Shown: positions 1 to 8,821, counted from the first letter of the stretch. The stretch: DNA of 64,000 nucleotides from Methanococcoides sp. (GCA_021108185.1 JAIORJ010000109.1:1-64000), one strand, 5' to 3'. A program made the numbers and translations. The notes: a model not told the origin generated them from the letters alone.

Positions 1-783
1 GAGGGAACTCTGGAAAAAGTTGATATCTGGGAAAGCAAGGAAAATGCCCGAAGATACTGGGAAATGTCACAGAACAAGGGTGCTGACCGCATTGAACAGA
101 CTTTAAGTTAGCTCGATCTTAAAGTGGATTCGCGTGTTCTCGACATTGGTTCCGGACCGGGTGCTCTGGCCATCCCTATCTCCAAACGTGTTCGGGAAGT
201 GGTGGCAGTTGAACCCTCGGACGGGATGATGTCCGTATTGCAGGAAAATATCGAGGAGCTGGGGATCAGCAATGTCAAGTGCATTCACAAAGGCTGGGAA
301 GATATTGATATTGATGAACTTGGTGGGAAGTTCGACATTGTCATTGCTTCTTATTCGCTGAATGTGCCCGATATAAGGCAAACGTTCGAAAAGATACAGG
401 CGGTTTCCAGTGGCTCTGTTTATGTTTACTGGTTTGCAGGGGAGACATCCTGGGATGATCAATACCGTGCCATATGGCCTGCTCTGCATAATGAGGAATA
501 TCACAGTTCCCCTAAATGCAATGTCATGTACAATGTCCTTTATGACATGGGTATATTTCCCAATATGGAGGTGTTCCCAATGCAGAGAAGTATGACCTTT
601 TCTTCCATGGATGAAGCGGTCAAACACTATGTTCCGCATTACAGGGCATACACTGATGCACAGGTCTCAATACTCCGGGAATATCTGAAAGAGATCCTGC
701 CGGTCAATGAAGATGGTTCCATACTGCACCTTGGGGATACCACGCGGGTCCGGATGTGGTGGGACAACGCTTCTGATGATTGA
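1..783 (+). CDS. Class I SAM-dependent methyltransferase, 5' partial, with an internal in-frame TAG
   Basis: The frame is open from the left edge to TGA at 781-783 except for one TAG at 109-111. Upstream of it the codons read as a normal methyltransferase N-terminus (WESKENARRYWEMSQNKGAD, then IEQTLS). Downstream, LDLKVDSRVLDIGSGPG brings in SAM motif I, followed by an acidic motif II (VVAVEPSDGM) and FDIVIASYSLN. The only start after the TAG is GTG at 124, immediately before motif I, which would remove the usual N-terminal helix. In this lineage TAG can be read as pyrrolysine, so one uninterrupted protein is the simplest reading; a recent nonsense mutation is the alternative. The methyl acceptor is unknown. 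The gene is convergent with the MATE gene, 7 bp away. Confidence 0.75.
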
Positions 784-790
784 AAAACGA

Positions 791-2158
791 TCAGGAAAAA
801 TCTGGATGGATGTCCTTTTTGAAAAGACTGTATTCCTTTGCCAGCATGACGAAGGTCACCAGAAAAGAGAGTCCGTCAGATAATGGGAATGCCATCCATA
901 CTCCCTGAAGTTCAAAGAAACGAGGGAGTATCAGGACAAGTGGTATCAGGAAGAGCACCTGTCTGCTAATTGATAGGAAGAACGCTGGCTTCGCTCTTCC
1001 CAGTGTCTGATATATGGATGCTCCTACGATCTGGAATCCGACCAGGGGCAGTGCAAGTGCCATTATCCTCATTGCTGCTTTTCCTGCCTCTATCAATTCT
1101 TGGTCAGTGGTGAATATGCTGAACAACTGTTTTGGGAATATGAAGAGCAGTAAGAACCCTGCAATTGATACCACTGTAGTTATTTTCATGGCCAATGCTG
1201 TAGAACTGATGACCCTTTCGTAGTTCTTTGCACCATAATTGAACCCCACTATAGGTTGCAGGCCCTGTACAATGCCTATCATTGGCATGAAAGTGAACAT
1301 GAACAATCTATTAACGACACCAAATACTGCTATCGGAATATCTCCTCCGTAAACAGCAAGCACATTGTTTATCACTATCACCATAAGGCTGCCCGATGCA
1401 CTTCTTGCAAATGAGGAAGTTCCGATGGTGACCATTTCTTTCAGTATCTCGGGGTGGGGTACGAAATATCTGATGTGGAAATTAAAACTGCTCATTCCCT
1501 TTGTGAAATAATATAGGAGGTAGAGGGCACTTACCACCTGTGAAATAACGGTTGCAATAGCTGCACCTTTTATACCCATATTCAGTCCAAAGATGAATAT
1601 GGGGTCAAGGATTATGTTAAGCCCTGCTGATATTACCATTGTAAACATGGCCACTCTTGCATTTCCTTCCGCACGAACAATGTTATTTAGTGTCATGGAA
1701 AATGCAAAGAAGATCGTGCCGTAGAGGATTATCTTTGTATAATCGTATGCAAATGGCATGATAGTTTCTGTGGCACCGAACATTCTCAGCAGGGGTTCAA
1801 TGTAAACGATACCTAATATCGTCATAACGATGCTAAGTGCAAGTATGGCAGTTATGGCGTTTCCGAGTGCGATATCTGCACGTTCGTGTATCCTTGCACC
1901 TAAGCTTCTGGAGATGATGGACGCACTTCCTATGCCTATTGTTAGTGCTATTCCCATGATTATCATCTGGATCGGGAAGGCAATGGTTATCCCTGCAATA
2001 CCCTGTACACTTTCCGCTCCAAGTGCCCGTCCTACAAAAATAGTATCTACAAGACTATAGAGGGCCTGGACTATCATTCCAATGGTCGCAGGCAGTGAAA
2101 GCTTAAAAAGGACCTTTTTAATGCTATCTTCTGAAAGCATTCTGGCTCTCTCGTTCAT
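791..2158 (-). CDS. MATE family efflux transporter
   Basis: This 455-residue integral membrane protein has the length and about 12 hydrophobic segments of the MATE family, in two similar halves. MATE proteins export drugs or metabolites in exchange for Na+ or H+. Typical features are the N-terminal LPATIGMIVQALYSLVDTIFVG segment (split here for length: LPATIGMIVQ then ALYSLVDTIF) and the GxxxxNxxLDPIFIF-like loop near residue 190. The ATG at 2158 is preceded on the minus strand by GAGGAAA, with a TATA-like TTATAA near 2199-2206, so it probably has its own promoter divergent from the UbiA gene. The substrate cannot be told from sequence. Confidence 0.9.
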   Translation of the reverse strand: MNERARMLSEDSIKKVLFKLSLPATIGMIVQALYSLVDTIFVGRALGAESVQGIAGITIAFPIQMIIMGIALTIGIGSASIISRSLGARIHERADIALGNAITAILALSIVMTILGIVYIEPLLRMFGATETIMPFAYDYTKIILYGTIFFAFSMTLNNIVRAEGNARVAMFTMVISAGLNIILDPIFIFGLNMGIKGAAIATVISQVVSALYLLYYFTKGMSSFNFHIRYFVPHPEILKEMVTIGTSSFARSASGSLMVIVINNVLAVYGGDIPIAVFGVVNRLFMFTFMPMIGIVQGLQPIVGFNYGAKNYERVISSTALAMKITTVVSIAGFLLLFIFPKQLFSIFTTDQELIEAGKAAMRIMALALPLVGFQIVGASIYQTLGRAKPAFFLSISRQVLFLIPLVLILPRFFELQGVWMAFPLSDGLSFLVTFVMLAKEYSLFKKDIHPDFS

Positions 2159-2334
2159 AGGTATTTCCTCAGAAGTCTGTGGGATGAAAAGAAAACACCT
2201 TATAAATCAGTTCCGTATTTATCTTTTTTAGTGTGACCTTTAGGATTCTATGACTTAACCGGTCGGCACTACAAAAGTAGTTCAATGGTATAATTGTATA
2301 CTAAATTAATAATATCAGGGAGTTATGCAATCTT
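2159..2334. promoter_or_regulatory. Divergent promoter region between the MATE and UbiA genes
   Basis: The stretch has no coding potential. A TTATAA element near 2199-2206 faces the MATE gene. A near-palindromic TATAATTGTATA block near 2288-2302 lies about 35-45 bp before the UbiA start and is its likely TATA region. An AGGGAG sequence near 2316-2321 is a weak ribosome site for the UbiA gene. Confidence 0.45.
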
Positions 2335-3264
2335 ATGTCTATGGGTGAAAAAACATCTTTCTCATTAGATAATGTCAGATTTCCGAAAAACAACCAATAT
2401 TCATATCATTTCCCGGATATTTCAAGTCTGTGGCCAACGCTACATCTTTTGAATAGTTCTACACTGGTGTCGATCTCCGGCGCTTTAAGGATATACCTTG
2501 CTTTCCTTTTATTACAGTTACAATTCAATGTCCTTTCCTGCATAGGTGGCGGCCTGGTGGTATATTCTGTATATACTCTCGATCGCGCACTTGATTCTGA
2601 GGAAGACGCAGTGAACAGGTCTGAGCTTATCGGAGCAAGAAGGGATATTGCACTTTTTGTGTCATTGCTGACATTCCTTATTGGTGCTTATTTCCTGTTC
2701 CTTGATGGTTTATTGCTTCTTGCTTTTTTGCCTCTGGTGACCGGTTTCCTTTACAGTAAAGGGATCAAGGTCGGAAAACATCATCTCAAGCTCAAAGGCG
2801 GTCTCGGTGTGAAGAATCTGGTTGTCGGCATAACCTGGGGTGCATTCATTGCAGGTATTGCAGGCTGGTATGCAGAAAGCATATTGTCTGTGTTTGCTGT
2901 GTTCCTTTATTTTGGGTGCAAACTTTTCGTAAACTCTTCGGTGTATGATTTCAAAGATCTCAAAGGCGATGCCCTGGCAGGAATAAAGACACTTCCTGTA
3001 AGTCTTGGCGAACAAAAGACACGTGCTATCCTTCTGGGAATCCACCTGTTCTCTCATTCCCTTCTATCGATCCTGATAATGTCAGATTTTCTTGCCTATG
3101 AACCGATTTTACTGGTCTACAGCTTCATTGCAGGTCTTGTCTGTATCAATCGTTTTGCAGCCCCGGTTGAAAAAGAGTCAAAGAACAGGTTGTACAAACG
3201 ACTGTTCGTTGTGGATGGCGAATCGAGTATGATCGTAGGGCTAAGGGCAATCATGGGAGTTTGA
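2335..3264 (+). CDS. UbiA family prenyltransferase
   Basis: This 309-residue multispanning protein belongs to the membrane aromatic/glycerol prenyltransferases. Two Asp-rich sites that bind Mg-diphosphate are visible: YTLDRALDSEED near residues 80-92, a DRxxD variant of the usual NDxxD, and YDFKDLKGDALAG near 205-217. About eight hydrophobic segments surround them. The family transfers isoprenyl chains to quinone, heme or archaeal lipid precursors. The N-terminal 40 residues are an unusual soluble extension. ATG codons at 2335 and 2341 are both possible starts. The acceptor is undetermined; a polar-lipid or methanophenazine-type role would be a guess. Confidence 0.75.
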   Translation: MSMGEKTSFSLDNVRFPKNNQYSYHFPDISSLWPTLHLLNSSTLVSISGALRIYLAFLLLQLQFNVLSCIGGGLVVYSVYTLDRALDSEEDAVNRSELIGARRDIALFVSLLTFLIGAYFLFLDGLLLLAFLPLVTGFLYSKGIKVGKHHLKLKGGLGVKNLVVGITWGAFIAGIAGWYAESILSVFAVFLYFGCKLFVNSSVYDFKDLKGDALAGIKTLPVSLGEQKTRAILLGIHLFSHSLLSILIMSDFLAYEPILLVYSFIAGLVCINRFAAPVEKESKNRLYKRLFVVDGESSMIVGLRAIMGV

Positions 3265-3278
3265 TATTGTGTGGAAGA

Positions 3279-4079
3279 TCAAAGGGATTTTATCTCCCTT
3301 GCTTTCTCTTTATAATACTCAAATAACTCTTTTCCCCATTGCACAGCAGCTTCGTCGTGTCCTATTAAATCGTTTTGTGGGTCATATGTACCGTTCTTGA
3401 AGAACAATGACATGGAAAAGAAATTGTCAGTTACAATGAATGCGACCTTTGCTTCATCTATCAGGTAGAGCTTTGTATTGTCAGAGTTCAGATACGTCTC
3501 CAGTGAATCTCTGTATTCGTCCTTCACCTTTTCGAAAACATTTTTTGCCAGAACAAGCTTTGTAGGAACATCATTTTTGGCTAGACTGACAAAGAATTTC
3601 GGATATACCGGGATAAAGATGGTAGAAACTCCATCTATTTCGCTTGATTTTGTGATGTTTCCAAGGAAATTCTTATGGGAGTCATATATGTTTTCCAGAC
3701 CTTCCTGGTGGACAGAGCATTCACTAAGGTCACCGATCCTATCAAGAAGCTTTTGTGGTATTCCATCAAGTAAGTGTTCTTTCCAGAAATCTTCGTTCCT
3801 TTCTATAGCATCAAGGGTTTTTATCAGCGGCTTTAGATACTTGGATGCCACCTTTCCGATCGGTGTAATGTGGTACTTTTTTTCATCTTTGAATATGAGG
3901 TTTGAAGCTACCATCTCTTTTATTCGGGGTGATATCTCTGGCGAGCTCACCTTGAAATATTCCCTTATTTGTGATAATGTACGAGGTTCTTCTTCTATGA
4001 AGAAAAGAAGGTCTTTTCTTTTTTCTGAAAATGTGAGAACGCTTAGCAATCCACTTGATTTCATTTCCCTCAACTCCAT
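3279..4079 (-). CDS. Winged-helix regulator of the methanogen FilR1 type
   Basis: This 266-residue soluble protein has an N-terminal winged helix (residues about 15-80: SEKRKDLLFFIEEEPRTLSQ, then recognition helix SSPEISPRIKEMVASNLI) and a C-terminal alpha/beta domain of about 170 residues. The layout matches the methanogen-enriched ArsR-like regulators carrying a FilR1 middle domain, often involved in filament formation or methanogenesis control. No metal-binding cysteine cluster is seen. Its promoter (minus strand, about 4100-4135) has a TTTAAATATTT TATA block followed by GGTGTCCATTA, a sequence also present before the lipoprotein gene at 33817. Targets are unknown. Confidence 0.75.
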   Translation of the reverse strand: MELREMKSSGLLSVLTFSEKRKDLLFFIEEEPRTLSQIREYFKVSSPEISPRIKEMVASNLIFKDEKKYHITPIGKVASKYLKPLIKTLDAIERNEDFWKEHLLDGIPQKLLDRIGDLSECSVHQEGLENIYDSHKNFLGNITKSSEIDGVSTIFIPVYPKFFVSLAKNDVPTKLVLAKNVFEKVKDEYRDSLETYLNSDNTKLYLIDEAKVAFIVTDNFFSMSLFFKNGTYDPQNDLIGHDEAAVQWGKELFEYYKEKAREIKSL

Positions 4080-4325
4080 GGTGTTGGGTGTACCGATTAC
4101 ATATATAATTAATGGACACCTTTTAAATATTTATTATCAAATACTTGGATTTTTTAAAACACAACTACCCTTTTTCTTTAAGTTTTGATAGTATCCACTC
4201 GATAAGTTCGTATCAATGGTTCGTACTCCCAGTTCCACCAAATATACAATTGAAAATTATCTTACTTCTACTGTAAATATGTGGCGATAGCTCTAAAGGA
4301 AAGATCTGTCATAAAAAAGAAGAGA
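4080..4325. other. Intergenic region: filR-type promoter
   Basis: No gene was found here. On the minus strand it contains the TATA region and the GGTGTCCATTA element of the winged-helix regulator. The remainder is AT-rich and unremarkable. Confidence 0.4.
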
Positions 4326-4345
4326 ATGTGTGCAAAAACACACAT
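4326..4345 (-). terminator. purH terminator hairpin
   Basis: Seven-base arms ATGTGTG and CACACAT enclose a six-base loop just after the purH stop. On the minus strand the hairpin is followed by a pyrimidine tract ending in a run of T. Confidence 0.6.
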
Positions 4346-4356
4346 CCAAGATGTTA

Positions 4357-5973
4357 TCAGTGTAGGAAGTGTCTCATTCCAGTGAACACCATTGAGATGT
4401 TCAGACGATTTGCAGTAGCAATGACCTCATCGTCCCTTATGGAACCGCCTGGTGAGATTATGTATCTTATCTTGCTTTCATCAGAATAGATTATACTGTC
4501 ATCGAATGGGAAGAACGCATCAGATGCCATGACTGACTCTGAAAGTATGGATTGCCAGTATTCTTCAAAGCTCATATCCGGCTTTTCCCTTTCATAGATG
4601 ATCTCAAGGTTCTCTTTTGCTTTTGTTGCTGCAAGTTTGCGTATGGAATCAACACGGTTTGGCTGTCCTGCTCCCATTGCTATCATAACGTAGCATCCGT
4701 CCTTGTATTCGTATGCAAGTGTCACGGAATTGGATTTTGTGCTCTTGCAGGCGCAAATACAGAATTCGGACAGTCCGCGTTTCTCTTCAGGGTATGCAGT
4801 TTCAGTAACACAGTCCCACTTCTCGTAAAGCCCGATGTTCCTTGTCTGTTTCAGCATTCCTCCGATCACATATTTGTATGTGGTCTCGGTATCAAATGCA
4901 TCATTGAACTGTGGCAATTCAAGAAGGCGCAGATTTGAGCTCTTATCTTTCAGATATTCAAGGGCATCATGCTCGAATCCTGGTGCTAGGATGATCTCCA
5001 CGAACTTACCCTTAAGGAACTCTGCGGATTCAAGGTCGAAAACGGTATTGGTGCAGATTATACTACCAAATGCTGATACAGGGTCACCATCCCATGCATG
5101 CTCCAAAGCTTCGCAAAGAGTGTTACCGGTTGCCAGTCCGCATGGGTTATTGTGTTTGACAATGGCAACTGCGGGATTCTCGTTGCCTACCTCTTTGATG
5201 GTCTGGAGGGCATTGTCCGCATCTACATAGTTGTTGTATGAAAGTTCCTTTCCATGCAATTGCTTTGCATTTGAGAGTGCAGGACCAATGATCGCCTCAT
5301 CCTTGTAGAATGTAGCTTCCTGATGCCAGTTCTCTCCATATCTGAGCTTTGTACCCTCAGTGAAGTTCATACGCAGGACATCTTCATCGAGGAGGGTCTT
5401 GCTCAGGTACGTATCAATATTGCTGTCATAATTTGCAGTGTGCCTGAATACCTTGACCGCAAGTTTCTCGCGGGTGGTGTCAGAGACCACGCCGGCAGAC
5501 CTCAATTCCTTGAGGACCTCTCCATAGTCTTCAGGGTCTGATATTACTGTTACAGACTTGTAGTTCTTAGCGGCAGAACGAAGTAAGGTTGGTCCTCCGA
5601 TATCGATGTTCTCGATAGCTTCGTCAAGGTTCACACCCTCTTTCGAGACTGTTATCTCGAAGGGGTAAAGATTGACAGCTACCATGTCGATAAGCTCGAT
5701 GGATTCCTTCTCAGCTTCTCCCATGTGTTCAAGATTTCCTCTCATACACAGCAATCCGCCGTGTATTCTTGGGTGGAGTGTTTTTACACGTCCTCCCATC
5801 ATTTCAGGAAATCCGGTAACTTCTGAGACGTCGATCGTCTCAATACCCGCATCGCGAAGCATCTTCGCAGTTCCACCAGTCGATATAATCTCTATGTTCA
5901 GTTGCTCTAGTCCCCGTGCGAAATCCACGATTCCAGTTTTGTCAGAGACGCTTAGCAGTGCCCTTTTTACCAA
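4357..5973 (-). CDS. purH: Bifunctional AICAR formyltransferase / IMP cyclohydrolase
   Basis: The protein carries out the last two steps of purine synthesis: formylation of AICAR and closure to IMP. At 538 residues it is full length. The N-terminal MGS-like cyclohydrolase domain (residues 1-190) has ALLSVSDKTGI, ISTGGTAKML and GGRVKTLHPRIHGG. The C-terminal transformylase domain has the catalytic KHNNPCG motif near residues 268-274. The start appears to be TTG (5971-5973), with GGTGA five bases upstream; the next Met is too far inside. A 13-bp palindrome at 6022-6034 lies just upstream of its TATA-like element. Many archaea lack the fused PurH and use PurP/PurO, so the bacterial-type fusion is notable but common in Methanosarcinales. 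Confidence 0.95.
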   Translation of the reverse strand: MVKRALLSVSDKTGIVDFARGLEQLNIEIISTGGTAKMLRDAGIETIDVSEVTGFPEMMGGRVKTLHPRIHGGLLCMRGNLEHMGEAEKESIELIDMVAVNLYPFEITVSKEGVNLDEAIENIDIGGPTLLRSAAKNYKSVTVISDPEDYGEVLKELRSAGVVSDTTREKLAVKVFRHTANYDSNIDTYLSKTLLDEDVLRMNFTEGTKLRYGENWHQEATFYKDEAIIGPALSNAKQLHGKELSYNNYVDADNALQTIKEVGNENPAVAIVKHNNPCGLATGNTLCEALEHAWDGDPVSAFGSIICTNTVFDLESAEFLKGKFVEIILAPGFEHDALEYLKDKSSNLRLLELPQFNDAFDTETTYKYVIGGMLKQTRNIGLYEKWDCVTETAYPEEKRGLSEFCICACKSTKSNSVTLAYEYKDGCYVMIAMGAGQPNRVDSIRKLAATKAKENLEIIYEREKPDMSFEEYWQSILSESVMASDAFFPFDDSIIYSDESKIRYIISPGGSIRDDEVIATANRLNISMVFTGMRHFLH

Positions 5974-6021
5974 AAAATCACCAAGTTAGATTGTTATATA
6001 TGTTGTATAAATGTTCTGGTT

Positions 6022-6034
6022 GGCCATTATGGCC
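6022..6034. promoter_or_regulatory. Palindrome upstream of purH, candidate operator
   Basis: GGCCAT and ATGGCC flank a single central T. The site sits between the stop of the neighbouring ferredoxin/PAPS-reductase gene and the minus-strand TATA-like ATTTATAC near 6005-6013, the position expected for a regulator of purH. It has no T-tract, so a terminator is less likely. Confidence 0.35.
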
Positions 6035-6048
6035 GTCAATTCCAAAGT

Positions 6049-7950
6049 TCACCCAAATTTCACAACCGGGCAAATTGTAACACAAGCACCACAATGAGTG
6101 CATTTACTGCTTATGATCGCCTTTCCGTCTTCTATAGTTATACAGTCTTTAGGACACTTTCCTACACAGACCCCACAACCCATACATTTCAAAGTCCGTC
6201 TTACAGCTCTTTCGATCTGGGTCATGAACTCTCTTGCATCTGTTTCGTTATTGCCTCTTGCAGTTACTGTTCCTGATGCGAATATCTGTGCACGGTCATC
6301 TTCGTGATGCACAGAAGCAACACCCTCGATATAGGCAACTTTACCTGCTGTACGGAGCAATCCGGTGGTTTCCAGAAGTTCCATGTCCAGTGCAATGCCG
6401 AAACTGCCTTCAGCTGACATTCCACCTTCGCGGCATGGTCTGTATCCTGAGGTTACACTGAATTTCAGCTCACCTTTAACATCACTCTTTGGTATGATAT
6501 TGATCCCCTTTTCCTCTGCTATTTTTGCAATAGCCGGTGGCAGGGTCTGCCATCTCCATAGTCCGTGCTCTACCCACTCTTTCGAGAGTCCCATCTTCTC
6601 CGCATATTCAAGCAGATGGTCATTAAGCCGTTGTTCCAGTTCAGGATGTGTTTCTTTCAGCCTGTACAGGTCCGACAATGAAGATGATGGGCATAACCAG
6701 CATCCTATGCGGTCGAATCCCCTCTCGTACATTATATTATAGGGTACGCCGGTCTTGAATATATAGAGCCAGACGTGCATTGCTGTCCAGTCCTGTATGG
6801 GGGACGCTCCGATCTGGTTGCCTACCCACGGGTTCTTCCAGACACGCTCGCTGTTCGCCCTTGCAGCGGACTCGTACTTTCTCTGCCCGATAAAAGTAAG
6901 GCATCCATCTTCATAATTGTCATTGATTATCTGTGAGATAGGTCCAAGTTTACAGACCTTGCAACACCAGCGTGCTTCCACTGACGGAGGTCCGAAGTCC
7001 CCTACAGATTCCCAGAAAGCTTCTCCTGCGTCCTTTGTCCGAAGAGGGCGCTGATAATGTTCCACTATGTCCTTCACATTCTCTATGGTCTCAGGGAATT
7101 CAAGTCCTGTGTCAGCGAAAAGGAGTTCGTAATCATCAAGGCACTCACTGACAAGCTGTAATACTGCAAGGCTGTCCTTTCCTCCTGAATAGGAGACGCT
7201 AACCGGCCGGTTCACAGTTTCATTAGTATGTTTGATGAACTGGTGTGCTTTATCTTCGAAGAGCGCAAGTATCTCGGAATTCGCTTTGACAGCATCATCC
7301 CATGTCTGTCCGCCTTCAGGCACATCTATCTTTTCAGGCTTGCCTTTCCATCTGTTCTTGACACCAACACCCTTTTTGTGCTCGATCATGTCCGCACCAC
7401 TCATGCGTGCCCTTCCGACTGCAACGATCTCACCTTCAGGTGTAAGCACAACAGTCTCGTCAGACACCTGTATCTGTGGATCGGCATCTATGATCCCCGG
7501 AGCCAGTACGCTTGCCCCTTTCAGGATAAAACTGACTGCACCGCTATCAAGCACTACCCAGCCCTTCATCTCTTTCAGGTCCTTGCCTTCAAAAAGGCGT
7601 CTTGCACCGGCCAGTCTCGGCAGGAGTACCCACTTCAGACTATCCATTTCAAAACGGAAACTTGCAAGGACCTCGCCATCAACGATTATCTCTTCCATCC
7701 TGTCATCGTAGGGTGCTTTATTGAGCACAGCCAAGTGCCCTTCAGGTATCAGGGGCGCATTGAACTGTTCCAGTGAGACCGCATTTATATTGTCTATATC
7801 ATACTGGAATGCTGGTCTGATGTCGCCAGGCGGGGTGACACTTACTTTTGTAGTTGTCTTGCCGCAGCTGCATTTTTTCCCGAGTACGGGTACATTACAG
7901 TCTTTACACCAGTGCAGAAGCAGTTTTCCCAGATATACAGGTTTTGACAT
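6049..7950 (-). CDS. PAPS-reductase-like PP-loop protein with PUA-like and double 4Fe-4S ferredoxin domains
   Basis: This 633-residue modular protein starts with a zinc ribbon (WCKDC and CSCG, residues 14-29), then a PUA-like domain (about 130-200). A PAPS-reductase/N-type ATP pyrophosphatase domain follows, with PP-loop SGGKDS at 255-260, a Cys cluster at 329/330/333 and GCWLC at 416-420. An uncharacterised segment (about 490-580) leads to a C-terminal ferredoxin with two Cys quartets (589/592/595/599-603 and 617/620/623/627). Similar proteins occur across methanogens. The fold suggests nucleotide-activated sulfur or redox chemistry, perhaps on RNA given the PUA domain, but the substrate is unknown. 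I place the start at ATG 7950, just before the zinc ribbon; upstream in-frame codons overlap the preceding gene. It follows the Cas4-like gene at 52 bp. Confidence 0.8.
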   Translation of the reverse strand: MSKPVYLGKLLLHWCKDCNVPVLGKKCSCGKTTTKVSVTPPGDIRPAFQYDIDNINAVSLEQFNAPLIPEGHLAVLNKAPYDDRMEEIIVDGEVLASFRFEMDSLKWVLLPRLAGARRLFEGKDLKEMKGWVVLDSGAVSFILKGASVLAPGIIDADPQIQVSDETVVLTPEGEIVAVGRARMSGADMIEHKKGVGVKNRWKGKPEKIDVPEGGQTWDDAVKANSEILALFEDKAHQFIKHTNETVNRPVSVSYSGGKDSLAVLQLVSECLDDYELLFADTGLEFPETIENVKDIVEHYQRPLRTKDAGEAFWESVGDFGPPSVEARWCCKVCKLGPISQIINDNYEDGCLTFIGQRKYESAARANSERVWKNPWVGNQIGASPIQDWTAMHVWLYIFKTGVPYNIMYERGFDRIGCWLCPSSSLSDLYRLKETHPELEQRLNDHLLEYAEKMGLSKEWVEHGLWRWQTLPPAIAKIAEEKGINIIPKSDVKGELKFSVTSGYRPCREGGMSAEGSFGIALDMELLETTGLLRTAGKVAYIEGVASVHHEDDRAQIFASGTVTARGNNETDAREFMTQIERAVRRTLKCMGCGVCVGKCPKDCITIEDGKAIISSKCTHCGACVTICPVVKFG

Positions 7951-8002
7951 TGTAGATGGACACTGGAAGAATACATAAATAAGTGTTGGGTGCTCGGATA
8001 TC

Positions 8003-8821
8003 TTAGAAGAATTTAGAGGCAAGGGTGGACTTGTTTGTGCAGAACTGTGTGAAATTACAATGTTCGCACATCTTCCCTTCTTTACGTTCAGGCAGGTTTC
8101 CGTCCTTTATTCTATCAACGCGGTCACGTATCTTAAGTACCTGTCTTCTGTCCTCTGGTCTGACCTTCACTTTTCGTATCTTCCCTTCCTTTGCGTATTC
8201 CACAAAACCTAGCTCTACAGTTTCCCCGCTGTTCTCCTCTACCAGCATTGAAAGAGCTGCAATATGTATCCTATCGTTCCCCCAAACTCCGTTTTCAGGG
8301 CATCTTCCGGTTCTTATGGAAAGGGGTGCCATCCTTTCTTCATATTGCACTATTGCAGAAGGGATGCCTGTCAGTTTCAGTCTGTCTGAATGAAGTACAG
8401 GTTCTGTTCTATGGGGCATTATACTTTGCATGAACTCAGCTTCGCTGCTCTTGAAGACCGCATCGGAAAGGTTTGTTGCAATATTATCAAGCAGTTCAAA
8501 GACGTTCTTTTCGGCAGTCTCTATCACATCAAAAGGGACATTTTTTAGCTCAGTGGAGTAGATGATGTCAAGTTCGCTCTTTACACGTTCGAATTCTGCG
8601 CGAAGTTCTTCCAAAATGCTTTCTTTTGTGGGCTTTGCTTTTTTGATAATGTCTGCATAACCCATGGCTAGCTCCTTTATCATCATATGTTCAATATATC
8701 CTGAACTGATGGTTGGCAGAAGCTCTTGCTCTCGGTATGTATAATATACTTGTCTGGGGCATTTTAAGTACAGAAGAAGTTCCGATACATTAGCATGTAA
8801 TTTCAGATCTGCCAGGGACAT
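8003..8821 (-). CDS. Cas4/RecB-like Fe-S protein with degenerate nuclease motifs
   Basis: This 272-residue protein has the Cas4 layout: one N-terminal Cys in YLKCPRQVYY (C21) and three C-terminal Cys (C252, C255, C261 in CEHCNFTQFC), the four ligands of the Cas4 Fe-S cluster. The PD-(D/E)xK residues appear lost. The GxxD Asp is Ser155, the ExK pair is Ser168/Arg170, and the QxxxY motif reads H186-A-A-L190. It is therefore probably not a nuclease. No CRISPR array or other cas gene is in the window. The next gene on the strand is the PAPS-reductase-like Fe-S protein, 52 bp on, so a shared role is plausible. Function is unknown. Confidence 0.75.
   Translation of the reverse strand: MSLADLKLHANVSELLLYLKCPRQVYYTYREQELLPTISSGYIEHMMIKELAMGYADIIKKAKPTKESILEELRAEFERVKSELDIIYSTELKNVPFDVIETAEKNVFELLDNIATNLSDAVFKSSEAEFMQSIMPHRTEPVLHSDRLKLTGIPSAIVQYEERMAPLSIRTGRCPENGVWGNDRIHIAALSMLVEENSGETVELGFVEYAKEGKIRKVKVRPEDRRQVLKIRDRVDRIKDGNLPERKEGKMCEHCNFTQFCTNKSTLASKFF

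Noticed and set aside
8003-8821. A CRISPR-Cas locus
   Set aside because: The Cas4-like gene has no other cas genes or repeat-spacer array anywhere in the window and has lost its nuclease residues.
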